A stretch of 64,000 nt of DNA from Vicinamibacterales bacterium (GTDB lineage Bacteria > Acidobacteriota > Vicinamibacteria > Vicinamibacterales > SCN-69-37): positions 346,032 to 410,031 of the forward strand of contig JAURFE010000002.1 of the NCBI GenBank assembly GCA_030827135.1. Reading direction: 5' to 3'. Positions 62,139-64,000 of this stretch are shown piece by piece (position 1 is the stretch's first letter; each line of letters opens with the position of its first letter). The notes under the pieces are model-generated. The model had not been told where the DNA came from. It saw only the letters and a program-made list of their open reading frames with translations, and did not search any database. The translations under genes and the position numbers were made by a program.

Positions 62139-63248
62139 TTATTTCTTGATATAGCGTTTCAGCGCCCGCGGGCCGACTTCCGCGCCGTAGATGCGCCCGT
62201 CGCGGTCCACCGCGATGCCCTCCGCAGCACTCGTGCTCGGCGGATTGTCCACAGGATCGGGAATAAACGCCGTGATCTTTGCCGTCGGGCCCTCCCGAAG
62301 GCTGCCGATGCGGATCCCGCGCTTCCAGTCCTTGCGGGCCGGCGCCACCGATCCGGACTCGGAGTCCGTGCCGTAGAGGATGTCCTGCGAGTCGATCCAG
62401 ATGCCACTCAACCGGCTGAACTGCTCGTAGCCGTGTTCGAGCAGATTGCCCTCCTGATCGAAGATCTGAAGGCGGTTGTTCGAGCGGTCGGCGACGACCA
62501 GCCGCCCCTTTGAATCAAACGCCAACGCATGGGGCTGGTCCATCTGTCCAGGGCCGGTTCCTCGGGAGCCCCAGGCCTTGAGGAATCTGCCGGTGCGGTC
62601 GAACTTCGCAATTCTCGCGTGCGTGGATCCATGGCCTTCGGCCACGAAGATGTCGCCGTTGGCATTGGTGATCACGTCGTTCGGTTGGTAGAACGAGGAC
62701 GGGTCGGCAGGTTCATTCGGACGATTGCCGCCGGCCTTCCCGAGCGTCAGCAGCAGTTTGCCTTCGGGGCTGAACTTATAAACCTGGTGGCCGATGATCT
62801 GGCGTGGCATCGGCGGCAACGGAGCATCCGCGGCCGCGCCGCGCGCGCGTCGAGGATAATTGTCCTGCCCGTCGGTGACCCAGACGTTGCCCTGGGCATC
62901 CACATGAATTCCGTGCGGGAACACGAACATGCCCTGGCCAAAACTCCGAACCAGGTTTCCGCTGGCGTCGAACTTGAGCACGATATCGAGGGGGGAGGGG
63001 CGTCCGTTGGCGGCATCCCAGCAGGTATTGGCGGCACATCGTTCGGCGACCCACACCGACACGCCGTCGCGATCGATCTCGACGGCGCTTGTGGCGCCCC
63101 AGGTGCGGCCCTCAGGCAGTTTGGCCCAGCCCGTTTCCGTGGTGTAGGGATTCGGGGCGTCGTTGGTCGGTGACTGGGTTGACTGCGCAATCGCGGCAAG
63201 GCCGGCGGACAGCAGCATGGCGACGACGGGAATGGCGGTCTTGGTCAT
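62139..63248 (-). CDS. Exported NHL-repeat protein
   Basis: A protein of 369 residues with a signal peptide (TAIPVVAMLLSAGLAAIAQ). It is an NHL propeller with blades such as GIHVDAQGNVWVTDGQDN, DVITNANGDIFVAEGHG and RLVVADRSNNRLQIFDQEG, and two Cys in ERCAANTCWDAANG near residue 70, placed like the Cys pair of the two NHL proteins at 57226-59550. VAEGHGSTHARIAKFDRTG and PHALAFDSKGRL resemble the lyase part of peptidylglycine alpha-amidating enzymes, though activity is unproven. A strong AGGGAG ribosome-binding site precedes the ATG but lies in a hairpin. Confidence 0.86.
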   Translation of the reverse strand: MTKTAIPVVAMLLSAGLAAIAQSTQSPTNDAPNPYTTETGWAKLPEGRTWGATSAVEIDRDGVSVWVAERCAANTCWDAANGRPSPLDIVLKFDASGNLVRSFGQGMFVFPHGIHVDAQGNVWVTDGQDNYPRRARGAAADAPLPPMPRQIIGHQVYKFSPEGKLLLTLGKAGGNRPNEPADPSSFYQPNDVITNANGDIFVAEGHGSTHARIAKFDRTGRFLKAWGSRGTGPGQMDQPHALAFDSKGRLVVADRSNNRLQIFDQEGNLLEHGYEQFSRLSGIWIDSQDILYGTDSESGSVAPARKDWKRGIRIGSLREGPTAKITAFIPDPVDNPPSTSAAEGIAVDRDGRIYGAEVGPRALKRYIKK

Positions 63249-63253
63249 GCGAT

Positions 63254-63276
63254 GGCTCCCTGGGAGAAGGGGAGCC
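63254..63276 (-). other. Hairpin covering the ribosome-binding site of the NHL gene
   Basis: The arms GGCTCCC and GGGAGCC (63270-63276 and 63254-63260) form seven perfect pairs with a nine-base loop in the leftward message. The second arm contains the GGGAG ribosome-binding site eight bases before the ATG at 63248, so folding would hide it. Confidence 0.5.
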
Positions 63277-63298
63277 TAACACGACCGGTTTGGTACAT

Positions 63299-63333
63299 AA
63301 AAAAAGGGCTCGAAGCGTGAGCCTCGAGCCCTT
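63299..63333 (-). terminator. Rho-independent terminator of the rRNA operon
   Basis: Perfect ten-base arms AAGGGCTCGA (63304-63313) and TCGAGCCCTT (63324-63333) with a ten-base loop, followed on the minus strand by seven T. It starts nine bases after the 5S gene. Confidence 0.9.
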
Positions 63334-63341
63334 GAGAATAA

Positions 63342-63459
<118 letters not shown>

Positions 63460-63649
63460 AACTTGTCTTACCTAAAACCCCGAAAGCGGTTAAGCGCGCT
63501 TTCGGCTGAAATTAACGTGGCGACGGGACATACGCCCGTCGGCACTGCACGCCGGTCGCCCGAAGGCGCCCGTCATGCAAACCGATTTGACAACTAAATA
63601 CCCTGCAAACGGCAGTTCCTTCATCACCACAGAGGGGTAAAAAAGAATC
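63460..63649 (-). other. Spacer between 23S and 5S rRNA
   Basis: About 190 bases with no tRNA gene. It holds two perfect hairpins: CCGAAAGCG/CGCTTTCGG (63480-63488 and 63497-63505) and CGACGGG/CCCGTCG (63521-63527 and 63535-63541). They may be processing sites for RNase III. Nothing else is recognisable. Confidence 0.6.
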
Positions 63650-64000
63650 AATAGACAAGCCTCACGGCTGATTAGTATCGGTAAGCTTCATACATCACTG
63701 TACGTCCACACCCGACCTATCGACCTGGTAATCTTCCAGGAGCCTTCAGAGACTTGCGTCTAGGGAGATCTCATCTTGTGGAGGGTTTCACGCTTAGATG
63801 CTTTCAGCGTTTCTCCCTTCCGCACGTAGCTACCGAGCGCTACCCCTGGCGGGATAACTCGTACACTAGAGGTGCGTCCAACCCGGTCCTCTCGTACTAA
63901 GGTCAGCCCCACTCAAATCTCCTGCGCCCATGCCAGATAGAGACCGAACTGTCTCGCGACGTTCTAAACCCAGCTCACGTACCACTTTAACCGGCGAACA
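63650..64000 (-). rRNA. rrl: 23S ribosomal RNA, 3' part
   Basis: About 350 bases of the 3' end on the minus strand, continuing past the right edge. The sequence matches the conserved end of domain VI and nearby parts, including the sarcin-ricin loop (AGTACGAGAGGACCGG read leftward) and the terminal CGTGAGGCTT. The mature 3' end is placed by analogy with E. coli and may be off by several bases. The order 23S then 5S agrees with a standard operon transcribed leftward. Confidence 0.95.

Noticed and set aside
63460..63649. tRNA gene in the 23S-5S spacer
   Set aside because: The hairpins present do not form a cloverleaf and there is no T-loop sequence.

Overview
The window is 64 kb of GC-rich, densely coding chromosome. 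It looks like a member of the Acidobacteriota, probably of the Vicinamibacteria type. This rests on gene content, not on a database search: a VWFA protein of the acidobacterial type, a very large TonB-dependent receptor with an N-terminal carboxypeptidase-like domain, a DUF1592/DUF1552 pair, PQQ and NHL-repeat secreted proteins, frequent GTG starts, and an rRNA operon at the right edge. No mobile element, CRISPR array or tRNA gene was seen. Outside the rRNA no gene-free stretch exceeds about 150 bases.

Positions 553-20174 are one leftward surface-glycan locus of 17 genes. In order of transcription it encodes an outer-membrane barrel, a Wza-like export protein, two GT4 glycosyltransferases, a carbamoyltransferase, a GT-C-like membrane protein, an O-antigen ligase/polymerase-like protein, a GT4 enzyme, a hexapeptide acyltransferase, three more GT4 enzymes, a glutamine-dependent asparagine synthase homologue, a GT2 enzyme, a phosphoglycosyl transferase, a geranylgeranyl-reductase-like flavoprotein and an NTP_transf_5 protein. 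Most junctions overlap by 1-4 bases (ATGA or GTGA), so the locus is probably translationally coupled. No Wzx flippase or Wzc kinase is in view. A partial HAD-like gene converges on it at the left edge.

Positions 20290-31258 hold a leftward group (HrpB helicase, fused E1 dehydrogenase, GT87 membrane enzyme), a rightward pair (a tRNA-dihydrouridine synthase resembling eukaryotic Dus3, and a TonB-dependent receptor) and a leftward trio (MsrB, MsrA, FkbM methyltransferase). Positions 31293-45379 hold an M1 aminopeptidase with an NCS1 permease, a large TonB receptor with a VWFA protein, RecQ, a YhcH-family protein, an unrecognised protein and a haem-binding exported protein. Two REP-like palindrome pairs and a strong G-quadruplex motif lie in the gaps.

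Positions 45376-63248 are rich in exported oxidative and binding proteins: a DUF1592 cytochrome, a Tat-exported DUF1552 protein and an exported ankyrin protein in one operon; a double creatininase-like protein, a small cytochrome c and a PQQ dehydrogenase in another; a HupE/UreJ-like membrane protein; three NHL-repeat proteins; and two tandem aminotransferases with twin-arginine leaders. A leftward rRNA operon (3' part of 23S, then 5S, then a terminator) ends the window.
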